Source: an uncultured Oscillospiraceae bacterium
Lineage (GTDB): Bacteria > Bacillota > Clostridia > Oscillospirales > Oscillospiraceae
Direction of reading: 5' to 3'
Assembly: GCA_934589665.1 (NCBI GenBank)
Contig: CAKTOJ010000040.1
Coordinates: 1 to 13,569, forward strand
DNA: 13,569 bases
A program made the position numbers and the translations under genes. Every line of letters starts with the position of its first letter. Position 1 is the stretch's first letter. Positions 1 to 7,096 of the stretch are shown here, one piece after another. The notes below the pieces were generated by a model. It did not search any database and was not told the origin of the DNA. It was given only the letters and a program-made list of their open reading frames with translations.

Positions 1-155
1 CCCATACGCTGCATCATCTCGTTCACCTGCGGCAAGCCAAGATTTTTGGCGCACTTAAGACACAAGCCCTCGTTGATATTCTTTCCGTTCTCCGTGCGTG
101 TGATGAACACAACGGCAACATTCTTTTTACATCTGGAACAAAGCTGTGGCTGCAT
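1..155 (-). CDS. Clp protease ATP-binding subunit-like protein, N-terminal fragment (zinc finger)
   Basis: Only the first 51 codons lie in the window; the gene continues past the left edge. The visible part has two CxxC pairs (C6/C9 and C32/C35) separated by a short strand-rich stretch (VAVVFITR), the pattern of a small treble-clef zinc finger. Such a finger is known at the N-terminus of ClpE-type AAA+ unfoldases and of McsA. The wording of this segment best matches the Clp ATP-binding subunits of Oscillospirales, but the AAA+ domains that would prove it are outside the window, so the name is inferred. The ATG at 155 follows a GGAGG at 165-169 with a 9-nt spacer. The gene begins 15 bp after the cvpA stop and is probably the eighth gene of the operon. 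A stand-alone McsA-like protein is the main alternative. Confidence 0.6.
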   Translation of the reverse strand, partial: MQPQLCSRCKKNVAVVFITRTENGKNINEGLCLKCAKNLGLPQVNEMMQRM

Positions 156-170
156 AATGGGAAACCTCCG

Positions 171-911
171 TTACGTGAGAGATGCGATGATAGATCGCGG
201 GGTATTGTTCATAAACCATGCGAGCAGATGCGTGCCCGCTTCATGATCCATGAACCACGTCACGCCGAAGCGCGGCGCAAGGAATATGATAAGGAACAGG
301 AGCAGCGCCCCCTCGACAAGCGAGAGTGCCGCGCCGCCGAGCATATTGATCTGAAGCAGCACCGGAAGCGCGCAAAGCTCGTCGAGCGCGCGGGTAAGCA
401 GCCGGAGCAGCAGCATCAATGCGAGGAATGAGAGCAGAAACACGACCGCCTTCACGATTGTTTTCACCAGCAGATACGCTGCCTGCTCCGCCGCCGAGCG
501 GAGCGAGTCGTTCACACCGTCGGCCACGCTGCCGATGGCGTCGTCCGACACGCCGAAGCGCTTGAGCTTTTCCGCCGCAGCGTCGAGCAGTCCGCTCACG
601 CTCTCCGGCAGCAGCCCGTCGCTCTCCGTACCGTCTGCCGGCAGCTGTGTGTCCGCACCGGTCTCCGGCGCTTCCGCTCCGTTCGTGACGGCCTGCTCAA
701 ACTGCGAGATCACCTTTTCCTCCACACGCGGAAAAACCAGATCCGTCACCGGCCCGACCAGCATTGCCGTCAGTATCGCCGCGCCAGCCAGCGCAAGTAC
801 GACGCTCACAAGCTCCATCAGGCTCCGGATCAGGCCCTTGCGCGCGCCGCGCAGGGCAAATACCGCCAGCACAGCGGCAAGCACCAGATCAATGACAATT
901 GTATTATCCAT
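171..911 (-). CDS. CvpA family membrane protein
   Basis: A 246-residue protein of the CvpA (colicin V production) family, integral membrane proteins of unclear molecular function linked to envelope processes. Four likely membrane segments lie at about residues 4-20, 33-54, 147-173 and 187-212, and the RGARKGLIRS stretch after the first is typical of the family. Most CvpA proteins have about 160-180 residues. The extra length is a soluble segment at about 60-145, first acidic and rich in Pro, Gly and Thr, then probably helical. I chose the ATG at 911 because AGGGAAG sits 8 nt upstream; an in-frame GTG at 920 falls inside that ribosome-binding region. The start lies just after a perfect hairpin (914-938) whose loop holds part of the Shine-Dalgarno sequence. 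It is co-oriented with the DUF5711 gene upstream (47 bp gap) and the Clp-like gene downstream (15 bp). Confidence 0.85.
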   Translation of the reverse strand: MDNTIVIDLVLAAVLAVFALRGARKGLIRSLMELVSVVLALAGAAILTAMLVGPVTDLVFPRVEEKVISQFEQAVTNGAEAPETGADTQLPADGTESDGLLPESVSGLLDAAAEKLKRFGVSDDAIGSVADGVNDSLRSAAEQAAYLLVKTIVKAVVFLLSFLALMLLLRLLTRALDELCALPVLLQINMLGGAALSLVEGALLLFLIIFLAPRFGVTWFMDHEAGTHLLAWFMNNTPRSIIASLT

Positions 912-913
912 GC

Positions 914-938
914 TTTTCACTTCCCTTTCAAGTGAAAA
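914..938 (-). promoter_or_regulatory. Hairpin presenting the cvpA ribosome-binding site in its loop
   Basis: A perfect 9-bp inverted repeat, TTTTCACTT (914-922) and AAGTGAAAA (930-938), is separated by 7 nt. Read on the minus strand, the mRNA would form a stem with the loop GAAAGGG, and the purine-rich Shine-Dalgarno sequence spans the loop and the start-proximal arm. The cvpA ATG begins 2 nt after the stem. The stem is A/U rich, so it may be only marginally stable. The repeat is seen directly; a role in translation control is inferred. Confidence 0.55.
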
Positions 939-958
939 TATCTTCTATTTCCGGCGAA

Positions 959-2143
959 TTACGGCACATACAGCCAGCCCTCTGAGCTGCCGAGCAGCAC
1001 CGCCGTGCCGTCTGTACGCATGCACACGCCGCGCGCATACTGCGTATCGTCAAGCACCGCGTACTCCTCAAGCTCCGCGGTGTAGATTACCAGCTCGTCG
1101 CTGTATAGCACGGCAAGGTACTTTCCCGCTGCCGAAATGTCGAGCACATCACGCTGGGTGTCAAGCGACGCGATGCGGTTGCCCTCCGGGCCGACGGTGA
1201 CGATCTTGCCCGCGCTGCCGGAGCGGTAGCGCGAGAGCACAAGCGCACCGAAGCCGGAGCCGGAGAGCGTGCTGCCGCGCAGATACGGGTAGGCGTAATC
1301 GTAGGAACCAGCGATCGAGCCATCGCCGCTGAGCGCGACAAAGCGATCATCCGTCACCGCCACAAGTGTACCGCCGAGACTGCTGAGCTCATAGAGCAGC
1401 GTCTCGTTCAGCTCGCAGGAGGAAACCGGCGTCTCCTGATCGAGCGCAAAGCGCTCGATCGTGCTCAGAAACGAGCCGTCCTCCTCCCCCAGCATCACTA
1501 CGGCGGCATGCCGCCCGTCACGCTCGACGCAGGCGTCGAGCATGTAGTGATTGGAGGAATTGAAGGTGAAGCTGCGCTCACCGGAGGCACTGTAGACCGA
1601 CACAGCGGATTTATAGCCGCTCTTGTCCGTCACGAGCGCAAGCAGATCGGAGCTGTTGAGCTTTGCCGAAATCACGCCGCTTCCCGTCTCTGCGCTCATG
1701 TCACGCACGAGCCCCTTTTCCCCGAGAATATAGAGCGATGTGCCGCCGACGCTGTAGACCGCGGCGGTCTTTCCGCCGACGGCAATGGCGGGAGAATCCA
1801 GCTTGACCTCCTGCGCGTAGACCACCGTGCCGTCGCTGGCCAGCACGCTCATGCGCGTGGTGGAGACGACAATCAGCCGCTCGCCGAGCAGCGCATAGCG
1901 GTTCGTGCGGTCATTATCATAGACGTATGTATTCCCGCCCTCCGCGTCGGACTTATTGTAGTTGAGCGCGCGGCGCAGACTGTCGAAATTGGAAAGATCC
2001 AGATAGGCCGCGGCCATCACCGCCAGCAGCACCACAGCGAGCGTCAGTCCCAGCACAAGAATCCGGTGAAGTGTGCCGTGCCGCTTCGGCGCGGCGCGCC
2101 GTTCCTGAAAATCCTCGCGGGTGAGGTTTTCCCTGTCAGTCAT
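959..2143 (-). CDS. DUF5711 family membrane-anchored beta-propeller-like protein
   Basis: A 394-residue protein with a basic cytoplasmic N-terminus (about 1-26), one membrane segment at about 27-48, and a large extracellular part. The extracellular part is built of short beta-strand repeats of the kind VLASDGTVVY, VYSASGERSF and VGPEGNRIAS, which suggests a WD40/PQQ-like propeller. The arrangement matches DUF5711, a family common in Clostridia whose function is not known to me. The ATG at 2143 overlaps the truA stop (ATGACTGA), and a GAGG lies 12 nt upstream, which is somewhat long. In-frame ATGs at 2155 and 2161 would add 4 or 6 residues but have no well-placed ribosome-binding site. Overlap with truA implies translational coupling. 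Placement before cvpA suggests a job at the envelope, but this is a guess. Confidence 0.8.
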   Translation of the reverse strand: MTDRENLTREDFQERRAAPKRHGTLHRILVLGLTLAVVLLAVMAAAYLDLSNFDSLRRALNYNKSDAEGGNTYVYDNDRTNRYALLGERLIVVSTTRMSVLASDGTVVYAQEVKLDSPAIAVGGKTAAVYSVGGTSLYILGEKGLVRDMSAETGSGVISAKLNSSDLLALVTDKSGYKSAVSVYSASGERSFTFNSSNHYMLDACVERDGRHAAVVMLGEEDGSFLSTIERFALDQETPVSSCELNETLLYELSSLGGTLVAVTDDRFVALSGDGSIAGSYDYAYPYLRGSTLSGSGFGALVLSRYRSGSAGKIVTVGPEGNRIASLDTQRDVLDISAAGKYLAVLYSDELVIYTAELEEYAVLDDTQYARGVCMRTDGTAVLLGSSEGWLYVP

Positions 2144-2891
2144 TGAGCCGTTCATCCTCATACCAAAGTCTTGTCATGTACAGCCCTCCCGGCGGCACCG
2201 TGGGGCCGGCGAGCGTGCGGTCGCCGGAGTCGAGTATTCTGGGGATATCTTCCGGCGTGAGCTTGCCCTCGGCGGCGTAGAGCACCGTTCCGGTGATGGC
2301 GCGCACCATGTTGTAAAGAAAGCCGTTCGCGCAGACCTTGAGCTCAAGCAGCTCGCTGCTGCGCGTGACGCGGCAGTAGTACACCGTGCGCACGGTGGTT
2401 TTTGTCTCCGTGCCGACCGAGCGCACAGCGCGGAAGTCGTGCGTTCCCTCAAAAGCCCGCGCCGCAGCGTCCATCACGACCTCGTCCAGCTTTTTGGGGT
2501 AGAAGTACGCGCGATTGACATAAAACGGATTCTTGATGCGCGAATTATAGATGCGGTAGGTGTACTCCTTTTTCAGGCACGAGCCGATGGCGTTGAAATC
2601 GTCCGCCACCTCGACCGCCTCACGCACCACGATGTCCTCGGGCGTGTGAGTGTTGACGGCAAAGGGCAGGCGCTCGATGGGGATGCGCGAGGATGTGCGG
2701 AAGTTTGCCACGTAGCGCTCGGCGTGGACGCCCGCATCCGTGCGTCCCACGCCGGTGAGCTTCACCTTCTCGCCGCAGATCATCGAAAGGCCGCGCTGGA
2801 GCGTCTCCTGCACGCTCGCCTCTGTGCGCTGCATCTGCCAGCCGTGGTAGGCCGTGCCGTTATACATCAATTTTAGCGCAATGTTTCGCAT
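2136..2891 (-). CDS. truA: tRNA pseudouridine(38-40) synthase TruA
   Basis: TruA isomerises uridine to pseudouridine at positions 38-40 in the anticodon arm of many tRNAs. The 251-residue protein has the usual family length. It starts with the conserved LMYNGTAYHGWQ segment and carries the catalytic motif GRTDAGVHA, with Asp52 as the nucleophile. Further family signatures are the EYTYRIYNS segment and the C-terminal NGFLYNMVRAITGT helix. The ATG at 2891 has AGGA 8 nt upstream; a longer reading frame extends to 2951, but it overlaps the end of ecfT and lacks family similarity. The gene follows ecfT by 23 bp, the conserved Firmicutes order ecfA1-ecfA2-ecfT-truA, and its last 8 bases overlap the start of the DUF5711 gene. 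Confidence 0.97.
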   Translation of the reverse strand: MRNIALKLMYNGTAYHGWQMQRTEASVQETLQRGLSMICGEKVKLTGVGRTDAGVHAERYVANFRTSSRIPIERLPFAVNTHTPEDIVVREAVEVADDFNAIGSCLKKEYTYRIYNSRIKNPFYVNRAYFYPKKLDEVVMDAAARAFEGTHDFRAVRSVGTETKTTVRTVYYCRVTRSSELLELKVCANGFLYNMVRAITGTVLYAAEGKLTPEDIPRILDSGDRTLAGPTVPPGGLYMTRLWYEDERLND

Positions 2892-2914
2892 GATATATGT
2901 CCTTTTTTTGAACT

Positions 2915-3715
2915 TCAGGAAAACTTTTTCAGAAGAAACATCCCGGCGCACAGCACACCGTAGAACGCAAGCACCAGATAGTCGCGCGTTTCATAGCGCA
3001 GAACGTGGAGCTTGGTGCGTCCCTCGCCGCCGTGGTAGCAGCGGCACTCCATCGCCGTCGCAAGCTCATCCGCGCGGCGGAAGGCACTGACAAACAGCGG
3101 CACAAGCAGGGGGATAAGCGCCTTGGCGCGCTGGATCAGGCTGCCGGATTCAAAATCCGCGCCGCGTGCCTTCTGCGCCGACATGATCTTGTCCGTCTCC
3201 TCAATGAGTGTGGGAATAAAGCGCAGGGCAATGGACATCATCATCGCCAGCTCATGCACCGGCACGCCGATCTTCTTGAGTGGGCCGAGCAGGCTCTCCA
3301 GTCCGTCCGTCAGACGGATGGGACTGGTCGTATAGGTCAAAAGGAACGTCCCCATGATAAGCAGCGTGATGCGCAGGATCATGGCGATGGCCGTGATGAT
3401 GCCTTCACGCGTGATGTGGAAGATGCCGAACTGCACCAGCACCGTGCCGGGCGTATAGAAGAGATTGAGCACTGCCGTGAATACGATAATGATCATCACG
3501 GGTTTGAGGCCGCGGAAAAGCGCCCGCGCGCCCACCTTGGAGACGCGCACCGCAACGATCAGCGAAAGGATCACGAGCGCGTAGGCGAGCACGCCCTTTG
3601 CCGCGAAGATCGCAATGATATAAAGAACTGTGGCGAGCAGCTTCGTGCGCGGGTCAAGGCGGTGAGCCAGCGTGTCGCCGGGGAAATACTGGCCGAGCGT
3701 GATATCCTTCAGCAT
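2915..3715 (-). CDS. ecfT: ECF transporter transmembrane subunit EcfT
   Basis: EcfT is the membrane scaffold of group II energy-coupling factor transporters. It couples ATP hydrolysis by EcfA1/EcfA2 to movement of exchangeable substrate-binding S subunits for vitamins or metals. The 266-residue protein has the conserved start (GDTLAHRLDPRTKLL), several hydrophobic membrane segments (about 25-45, 50-65, 70-90 and 105-125, plus one near the C-terminus), and two coupling-helix motifs. The first, AQKARGADF, has the canonical Ala-Arg-Gly. The second, AMECRCYHGGEGRT, has Cys-Arg-Cys where many homologues have Ala-Arg-Gly or Ala-Arg-Cys. The ATG at 3715 overlaps the ecfA2 stop (ATGCTGA) and has GGAGGGG just upstream, pointing to coupled translation. 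No S subunit is encoded nearby. Confidence 0.95.
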   Translation of the reverse strand: MLKDITLGQYFPGDTLAHRLDPRTKLLATVLYIIAIFAAKGVLAYALVILSLIVAVRVSKVGARALFRGLKPVMIIIVFTAVLNLFYTPGTVLVQFGIFHITREGIITAIAMILRITLLIMGTFLLTYTTSPIRLTDGLESLLGPLKKIGVPVHELAMMMSIALRFIPTLIEETDKIMSAQKARGADFESGSLIQRAKALIPLLVPLFVSAFRRADELATAMECRCYHGGEGRTKLHVLRYETRDYLVLAFYGVLCAGMFLLKKFS

Positions 3716-4575
3716 GTGGCCCCTCCCTTCCGCCGCGCAAGAAGGGCGGACTTGAGCTCTTCGACGGTGTAGACCGCCGTGTCGATATCCATGCCGCGCG
3801 CCTTGAGCGCCATGGCGACGCGTGTGACCTGCGGCACGTCCAGTCCCGCCCTGACCAACTCGTCCGCACGGGCAAAGACCTCGCGCGGCGTACCGCTCAT
3901 GAGCACATGGCTGTCGGAGAGCACCGCGATGCGGTCGACATTCCGCGCGATCTCGTCCATCGAGTGACTGACGAGCACAACCGTGTTGCCGCGCTCCTTG
4001 TGGTAGGCGCGGATATGCGCAAGCAGCTCCTCCCGGCCCTGCGGGTCAAGACCGGCGCTCGGCTCGTCGAGCACAAGCACCTCCGGCTCCATGGCGATCA
4101 CGCCCGCGATGGCCACGCGGCGCTTCTGCCCGCCAGAGAGCGCGAAGGGAGATTTTTGCAGCAGCTCCTCGCTCAAGCCCGCGAAGCGCGCCGCGTCGTG
4201 CACGCGCCGGTCGATCTCCTCTGCCGTCAGGCCCATGTTGCCGGGACCGAAGGCGATGTCCTTATAGACAGTTTCCTCAAAAAGCTGGTACTCCGGGTAC
4301 TGGAACACCAGTCCCACGCGGAAGCGCACATCGCGGATCTTCTTCGGCTCGGCCCAGATGTCCTTTCCATCGAGCAGGACGCGGCCCTCCGTCGGCTTCA
4401 AAAGTCCGTTGAGATGCTGAATGAGCGTCGACTTTCCGCTGCCCGTGTGGCCGATGAGACCAAGGAACTCGCCCCGGTAAATGTCAAGCGACAGGTTTTC
4501 CACCGCGCTGCGGCGGAAGGGCGTTCCCTCGCCGTAGGTGTGCGTTAAATTTTCAATACAAATGATCTCGTCCAA
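3709..4575 (-). CDS. ecfA2: ECF transporter ATP-binding subunit EcfA2
   Basis: One of two ABC ATPases that power the ECF module. With a TTG start at 4575 it has 288 residues, normal for EcfA2. Visible motifs are Walker A GHTGSGKST (about 42-50), Q-loop FQYPEYQLF (about 91-99), signature LSGGQKRR (about 146-153), Walker B VLVLDEPSAGLD with Asp170/Glu171, and switch His204 in SHSMDE. The FQYPE.QLF Q-loop is typical of EcfA2 rather than EcfA1. The TTG is chosen because AAGAGG lies 9 nt upstream (4585-4590). A GTG at 4632 would give 19 more residues without family support and would overlap the end of ecfA1. The gene follows ecfA1 by 23 bp and overlaps ecfT by 7 bp, so the three subunits are very likely made together. 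Confidence 0.95.
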   Translation of the reverse strand: MDEIICIENLTHTYGEGTPFRRSAVENLSLDIYRGEFLGLIGHTGSGKSTLIQHLNGLLKPTEGRVLLDGKDIWAEPKKIRDVRFRVGLVFQYPEYQLFEETVYKDIAFGPGNMGLTAEEIDRRVHDAARFAGLSEELLQKSPFALSGGQKRRVAIAGVIAMEPEVLVLDEPSAGLDPQGREELLAHIRAYHKERGNTVVLVSHSMDEIARNVDRIAVLSDSHVLMSGTPREVFARADELVRAGLDVPQVTRVAMALKARGMDIDTAVYTVEELKSALLARRKGGATC

Positions 4576-4584
4576 GTCGTTTAT

Positions 4585-4590
4585 CCTCTT
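4585..4590 (-). promoter_or_regulatory. Ribosome-binding site deciding the TTG start of ecfA2
   Basis: On the minus strand this reads AAGAGG, 9 nt before the TTG at 4573-4575. No ATG or GTG in frame has a comparable signal, so it sets the start of ecfA2. Confidence 0.7.
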
Positions 4591-4598
4591 TTTCGCCG

Positions 4599-5447
4599 TT
4601 ATCCAAACTGCTTCATCAATGCGTCGGCGCACTCGTCGACGGTCAGCGCCGTAAGCGGAAGGTCACAGCCCTCCGCACGCAGCTCATACAAAAGCTCCAC
4701 CGTGTCCGGTACGGTCAGCCCCATGGACTTGAGCCGTTCGACCTCGGTGAACACCTCGCGGGGCGTTCCGTCCATGGCGACCGTGCCGTCGTTCATCACG
4801 ATCACGCGGTCGGCATGCTCGGCTTCGTTCATGTGGTGCGTGATGAGCACAACCGTGATGCCCTCGTCGCGCCCCAGCCGCTCAATGGTCGATATGACCT
4901 CGCTGCGTCCGATGGGGTCGAGCATGGCGGTCGCCTCGTCGAGCACGATGCACTGCGGATGCATCGCCAGCACGCCGGCGATGGCAATACGCTGCTTTTG
5001 CCCGCCGGAGAGCAGATGCGGCGCATGGCGCGCAAATTTCTCCATGCCGACGGTGCGCAGCGCATCGTCCACACGCCGCCGGATCTCGTCCGTCGGCACG
5101 CCGAGGTTTTCCGGCGCAAAGGCCACATCTTCCTCCACCACGGTGGCGACGATCTGGTTATCGGGGTTCTGGAACACCATGCCCACGCGGCGGCGGATCT
5201 CCAGCAGCACGCTCTCGTCCGCCGTGTCCATTCCTTCAACATACACCTTTCCGCCCGACGGCAGAAGCACGGCGTTGAAGGTTTTGGCCAGCGTGGACTT
5301 TCCGCTTCCGTTGTGGCCGAGAATAACAGTGAAGCTGCCGCGCTCAATGGTGAGCGTTACGCCGCGCAGAGCCAGCGTGGGCTGCGCGCCCTCCTCGCCC
5401 GCCGGGTAGGAATACGTCAGGTTTTCAGTTTGCAGCATGGTTGACAT
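4599..5447 (-). CDS. ecfA1: ECF transporter ATP-binding subunit EcfA1
   Basis: The second ABC ATPase of the ECF module, 282 residues. Motifs: Walker A GHNGSGKST (about 44-52), Q-loop FQNPDNQIV with Gln93, signature LSGGQKQR (about 146-153), Walker B IVLDEATAMLD with Asp170/Glu171, and switch His204 in THHMNE. The FQNPDNQ loop and the TAMLD D-loop are typical of EcfA1. The DEA after Walker B replaces the more usual DEP or DES; the catalytic Glu is kept, so activity is expected. The ATG at 5447 has GGAG 8 nt upstream. It lies 31 bp after the methyltransferase gene and 23 bp before ecfA2, all on one strand with no terminator seen between them. Confidence 0.96.
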   Translation of the reverse strand: MSTMLQTENLTYSYPAGEEGAQPTLALRGVTLTIERGSFTVILGHNGSGKSTLAKTFNAVLLPSGGKVYVEGMDTADESVLLEIRRRVGMVFQNPDNQIVATVVEEDVAFAPENLGVPTDEIRRRVDDALRTVGMEKFARHAPHLLSGGQKQRIAIAGVLAMHPQCIVLDEATAMLDPIGRSEVISTIERLGRDEGITVVLITHHMNEAEHADRVIVMNDGTVAMDGTPREVFTEVERLKSMGLTVPDTVELLYELRAEGCDLPLTALTVDECADALMKQFG

Positions 5448-5478
5448 AATTTTTCTCCATTGATCGGTTTTCTACTTC

Positions 5479-6342
5479 TCACTCGCTCTGCCAACGGCCG
5501 GTCGCGCCGCAGGGCAGTGCAAGGCCGGTCTCCGTGACCGAAAGGCCCAGCTCGTCCCACGTCACCCGGCCGCCGTACTTCTCCGCAACGAGCAGATGCA
5601 GGATATAGCCGAGCACCGAGGGTGCAAGGCCCGTTGTGTAGGAATTGATGATCACAAACAGCGGCTTGTCGCTGAGCACCTGTGCGCAGAGCTTGACGAA
5701 GGGGAATAGGTTGTCCTCCAGCTTCCACACCTCGCCGCCGGGGCCGCGGCCGTAGCTCGGCGGGTCCATAATGATCGCATCGTAGGTCTTTCCGCGGCGG
5801 ATCTCCCGCTCGACGAACTTCGCACAGTCGTCCACGATCCAGCGGATCGGCGCGTCGGCAAGGCCGCTGGCCTTCGCATTCTCTTTCGCCCACGCGACCA
5901 TGCCCTTCGCCGCGTCGACGTGGCACACGCTCGCGCCGCTCTTGGCGCAGGCAACGCTCGCCGCGCCCGTGTAGGCAAACAGGTTCAGCACGCGGATCGG
6001 GCGACCCGCGTTTTCAATCTTTTCGCGTGCAAAGTCCCAGTTCACCGCCTGTTCGGGGAAGAGGCCCGTGTGCTTGAAGTTCATGGGCTTGCACTGGAAC
6101 GTCAGATCGCGGTAGTGCATCTGCCACTGCTCAGGCAAACGCTCCTTGTCCCAATGTCCGCCGCCCGAGGAGGAGCGGTGATAGCGCCCCTGTGCGTTCT
6201 TCCAGCCCCGGTTCGCGTGCGGCGTCTCCCAGATGGCCTGCGGATCGGGGCGCACCAGAATCTGTCTGTCCCAGCGCTCCAGCTTTTCACCGCCGCCGCA
6301 GTCGAGCAGCTCGTAATCCTTCCATCCGTCCGCGATCCACAT
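5479..6342 (-). CDS. Class I SAM-dependent methyltransferase (RlmI/RlmK-like fold)
   Basis: A 287-residue cytoplasmic methyltransferase, probably acting on rRNA or another RNA. The SAM-binding motif I is VLNLFAYTGAAS (about 118-129). An acidic residue that should hold the SAM ribose follows in HVDAAKG (Asp143). The catalytic-region motif is DPPSYGRGPGGEVWKLED starting at 193. The DPP(S/K)(Y/F)GRGP.GEVW pattern marks a family related to the RlmI/RlmK 23S rRNA methyltransferases but without their N-terminal PUA domain. The exact substrate cannot be told from sequence. The ATG at 6342 has AAGGAG 8 nt upstream; a longer in-frame ORF from 6375 would place its start only a few bases from the predicted transcription start. 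It is the first gene of the long minus-strand operon. Confidence 0.85.
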   Translation of the reverse strand: MWIADGWKDYELLDCGGGEKLERWDRQILVRPDPQAIWETPHANRGWKNAQGRYHRSSSGGGHWDKERLPEQWQMHYRDLTFQCKPMNFKHTGLFPEQAVNWDFAREKIENAGRPIRVLNLFAYTGAASVACAKSGASVCHVDAAKGMVAWAKENAKASGLADAPIRWIVDDCAKFVEREIRRGKTYDAIIMDPPSYGRGPGGEVWKLEDNLFPFVKLCAQVLSDKPLFVIINSYTTGLAPSVLGYILHLLVAEKYGGRVTWDELGLSVTETGLALPCGATGRWQSE

Positions 6343-6388
6343 AGGTCTATCTCCTTTTGGCGCAAAGCGCCGCATATTAAATCAATGT

Positions 6389-6418
6389 ATTATACTATAG
6401 CGTCCCGCTGTTCGTCAA
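6389..6418 (-). promoter_or_regulatory. Sigma-A-type promoter of the methyltransferase-ecf-truA-cvpA operon
   Basis: On the minus strand TTGACG (6413-6418) is followed by an 18-bp spacer and a perfect TATAAT (6389-6394). The predicted transcription start is near 6382, giving a leader of about 40 nt before the ATG at 6342. It is the only strong promoter I see for the eight co-oriented genes downstream. Confidence 0.8.
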
Positions 6419-6433
6419 TCAGAAAAAGAAGCA

Positions 6434-6462
6434 TTGTCAAAGCGTTCGGGCTATGATAGACT
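6434..6462 (+). promoter_or_regulatory. Extended -10 promoter of queH
   Basis: TTGTCA (6434-6439), a 17-bp spacer and TAGACT (6457-6462), with a TGA just before the -10 giving an extended -10 (TGn). It points away from the minus-strand operon promoter; the two -35 boxes are 15 bp apart. The predicted start is near 6469, about 30 nt before the queH ATG. Confidence 0.6.
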
Positions 6463-6498
6463 TTACTTTACCATTTCAGGGAGAGAGATGATTTTTCT

Positions 6499-7065
6499 AT
6501 GGAAAAAATACTGCTTCATTCCTGCTGCGCGCCATGCTCGGTCTATTGTGTGGACACGCTGCGCAGCGAGGGGATCGAGCCGGTGTCGCTGTGGTTCAAC
6601 CCGAACATTCATCCGTGGACGGAGTACGATATGCGCCGCTCGACGCTGCTCGAGTATGGCGGGCGCGAGCATGTCGAGGTTCATATTCTCGAGGACTACG
6701 GTCTGCGTGATTTTGTCCGCGCCGTCGCCGCGGACATCGACCATCGATGCGCTCACTGCTACACCATTCGTCTCGGCACGGCGGCCAAGTACGCGAGCGA
6801 GCATGGGTACGAAGCCTTCACCTCGTCGCTGCTCATCTCGCCCTATCAGAACCACGAGCTTTTGAAGGCCGTGGGCGAGACGATGGGACAGAAATATGGC
6901 GTGGCGTTCCTTTACCGAGACTTCCGCCCCGGCTTCCGCGAGGGACAGGCCAGGGCGCGCGAAATGGGCCTTTACATGCAGAAATACTGCGGCTGCATCT
7001 TCTCGGAGGAGGACCGCTACGAAAAAAAGATCGGCCGGGCAAAGCAGCGCTTTGCCGAGGAGTGA
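6499..7065 (+). CDS. queH: Epoxyqueuosine reductase QueH
   Basis: QueH (formerly DUF208) reduces epoxyqueuosine to queuosine in the anticodon wobble position of tRNAs for Asp, Asn, His and Tyr. It is a cobalamin-independent alternative to QueG. The 188-residue protein has the family length. Its conserved Cys sets, which carry the iron-sulfur/metal centre, are CC at 9-10, C13, the RCAHCY pair (C84, C87), and the CGC near the C-terminus (C164, C166). The stretches NPNIHPWTEY and SSLLISPYQNHE are also family hallmarks. The ATG at 6499 has GGGAGAGAG about 11 nt upstream. No other queuosine gene is in the window. The lipoprotein gene follows after 31 bp without a terminator, so the two may be co-transcribed. 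Confidence 0.95.
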   Translation: MEKILLHSCCAPCSVYCVDTLRSEGIEPVSLWFNPNIHPWTEYDMRRSTLLEYGGREHVEVHILEDYGLRDFVRAVAADIDHRCAHCYTIRLGTAAKYASEHGYEAFTSSLLISPYQNHELLKAVGETMGQKYGVAFLYRDFRPGFREGQARAREMGLYMQKYCGCIFSEEDRYEKKIGRAKQRFAEE

Positions 7066-7096
7066 GTAAAGTTCAAGTAAAAGGAGGATGCAAACC

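Noticed and set aside
2892..2951. Longer truA start near 2951
   Set aside because: The extra 20 residues overlap the end of ecfT and lack family similarity; the ATG at 2891 has a good ribosome-binding site and starts the conserved region.
3005..3772. 255-codon open frame opposite ecfT and the end of ecfA2
   Set aside because: Its composition is that of an antisense shadow (His, Arg, Asp and Gln rich), without a domain or start signal, while ecfT on the other strand has clear motifs.
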